Assembly (NCBI GenBank): GCA_937907205.1
Contig: CALESE010000091.1
Location: forward strand, 1-22,045
Source: an uncultured Romboutsia sp.
GTDB taxonomy: Bacteria; Bacillota; Clostridia; Peptostreptococcales; Peptostreptococcaceae
DNA: 22,045 nucleotides
Direction of reading: 5' to 3'
Numbering within the stretch: position 1 is the stretch's first letter; each line of letters starts with the position of its first letter. This document shows, one piece after another, positions 21,229 through 22,045 of this stretch. A program made the translations under genes and the position numbers. A model generated the notes under the pieces. It worked only from the letters and a program-made list of their open reading frames with translations. It was not told the origin of the DNA and searched no databases.

Positions 21229-22045
21229 CTATATATTTCTTTTCATACTTGCTTTTATTTGTTCTAATTTTATAGCGTTTTCATTTCTTTTTGCTTTGTT
21301 TGATTCTTGTATAGCTTTAGTTTCTTCTATACCTTTCATTATTGTTTGGTAAGATTTTTCTAAAGTTTCTATAGCAACTACACTTCCTGAGGCCATCCTA
21401 GCAATATCTACTGATTGTCTCGCTGTTGATTGTGCATTTCTCATTATAAGTTCATTAGTTTTATCATCTAATTGCTTTAAAGACTTAGCTTGTATTTCTT
21501 GTCTTTTTAAAATTATCGCTTGTGCTAAGCATTGCTTAAATATTGGTAGCGTTATTATAAAAGATGTATTTATTTTTCTTAGCAAATTGAAATTTGACAT
21601 TTGTATAGTCTGAATCATTGGTGCTGCTTGTATTGCTATATTCTCAGCTACTTTTAAGTCATATAAACGTTGTTCTAGCATTTCTTTACATACTTGAAGT
21701 TTTTGAATCATCATATGTTTTTCATCTATGTTCATTGTCATGTCATTTTCAAATTGATTTATGTACATATCTACTTCTTCAGATGCTAACTCTCCTGCAA
21801 CTATGTATTTTTCTAATTGTTGATAATACTCAAGATTTCCATCATATAGCTTTTTAAGTTTTACATTTGAATCTTTTATTTCATTTTCATATTTTTTAAG
21901 AAGTACATAAACCTTTTCTATTTCATACCCCATAGTGTCATATTTTTGGAATAACTTAGCAATAGTATCTCCTGCACTTTTAAATATCTTAGATATTAAT
22001 CCTGGTTGTTTTTGGTTTTCAAATTCTTTTATATCAAATTTATCC
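21229..22045 (-). CDS. telA: TelA-family toxic anion resistance protein (5' end outside the window)
   Basis: The frame stays open from the stop at 21229 through the right edge, showing 271 residues. An internal ATG at 21933 has no ribosome binding site and is not the start. The visible protein is soluble and mostly helical with coiled-coil stretches (about 40-120 and 190-265). It has the TelA pattern of a long helical domain with QMSNFNLLRKINTSFIITLP, IFKQCLAQAIILKRQEIQAK and a C-terminal TLEKSYQTIMKGIEET. Full-length TelA proteins have about 360-390 residues, so some 100 residues are missing. TelA genes accompany terD in tellurite and stress clusters; the molecular role is unknown. It heads the part of the operon visible here. 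Confidence 0.85.
   Translation of the reverse strand, partial: DKFDIKEFENQKQPGLISKIFKSAGDTIAKLFQKYDTMGYEIEKVYVLLKKYENEIKDSNVKLKKLYDGNLEYYQQLEKYIVAGELASEEVDMYINQFENDMTMNIDEKHMMIQKLQVCKEMLEQRLYDLKVAENIAIQAAPMIQTIQMSNFNLLRKINTSFIITLPIFKQCLAQAIILKRQEIQAKSLKQLDDKTNELIMRNAQSTARQSVDIARMASGSVVAIETLEKSYQTIMKGIEETKAIQESNKAKRNENAIKLEQIKASMKRNI

Overview
The window is very AT-rich DNA. It has Firmicutes-style AGGAGG/GGGGAG ribosome binding sites, short intergenic gaps, many intrinsic terminators and several PTS genes. With TelA/TerD genes, a YitT protein, a clostridial-type 7-alpha-hydroxysteroid dehydrogenase and a MASE3-like sensor kinase, this suggests a low-GC gut anaerobe of the class Clostridia, plausibly Peptostreptococcaceae or Clostridiaceae. 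That placement is inference from gene content. It looks like ordinary chromosome: I see no insertion sequence, phage gene, CRISPR array, tRNA or rRNA.

Layout. 1-252: the C-terminal end of a membrane protein, probably YwaF-like. 302-2275: an orphan membrane sensor histidine kinase. 2461-4539: a GntP-type permease and a divergent XRE-cupin regulator, whose two promoters carry mirror-image copies of one operator; a histidine-kinase remnant lies behind the permease. 4542-4871: a decayed gene with intact translation signals. 5092-5804: a DUF2975 membrane protein with a small YozG-like HTH protein. 6130-9730: a lactose/cellobiose-type PTS split into two divergent units around an RpiR-SIS regulator. 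The IIC gene is co-transcribed with a stand-alone RarA/MgsA C-terminal-domain protein, and IIB-IIA form the other unit. 9943-10812: a YitT-family protein, possibly initiated at an ATT codon. 11185-11943: a MerR/TipAS regulator with a 19-bp-spacer promoter. 12191-12607: cytidine deaminase.

12719-13931: thioredoxin and a likely NADP-dependent 7-alpha-hydroxysteroid dehydrogenase. Each is preceded by the same inverted repeat (TTAC-N6-GTAA) at exactly the same distance from a TTGAA-type -35, so they probably answer to one regulator encoded elsewhere. 14342-17166: a beta-glucoside PTS IIBC and a GH1 6-phospho-beta-glucosidase, a complete import-and-hydrolysis module except for the IIA domain. 17437-18242: a DUF6530-like protein and a GIY-YIG-like protein, divergent from a zinc-finger/HTH/DUF2087 regulator (18459-19172). 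19394-22045: a stress operon of telA and three terD paralogs, running in from beyond the right edge.

The main themes are carbohydrate uptake with local regulators (RpiR, XRE-cupin), stress and redox functions (TerD/TelA, thioredoxin, HSDH), and small regulator-target pairs whose operators can be read from the DNA. Promoters and operators were found by eye and are inference. Three short stretches of decayed coding sequence (2461-2562, 4542-4871, 14132-14227) show that gene loss has occurred between the intact units.
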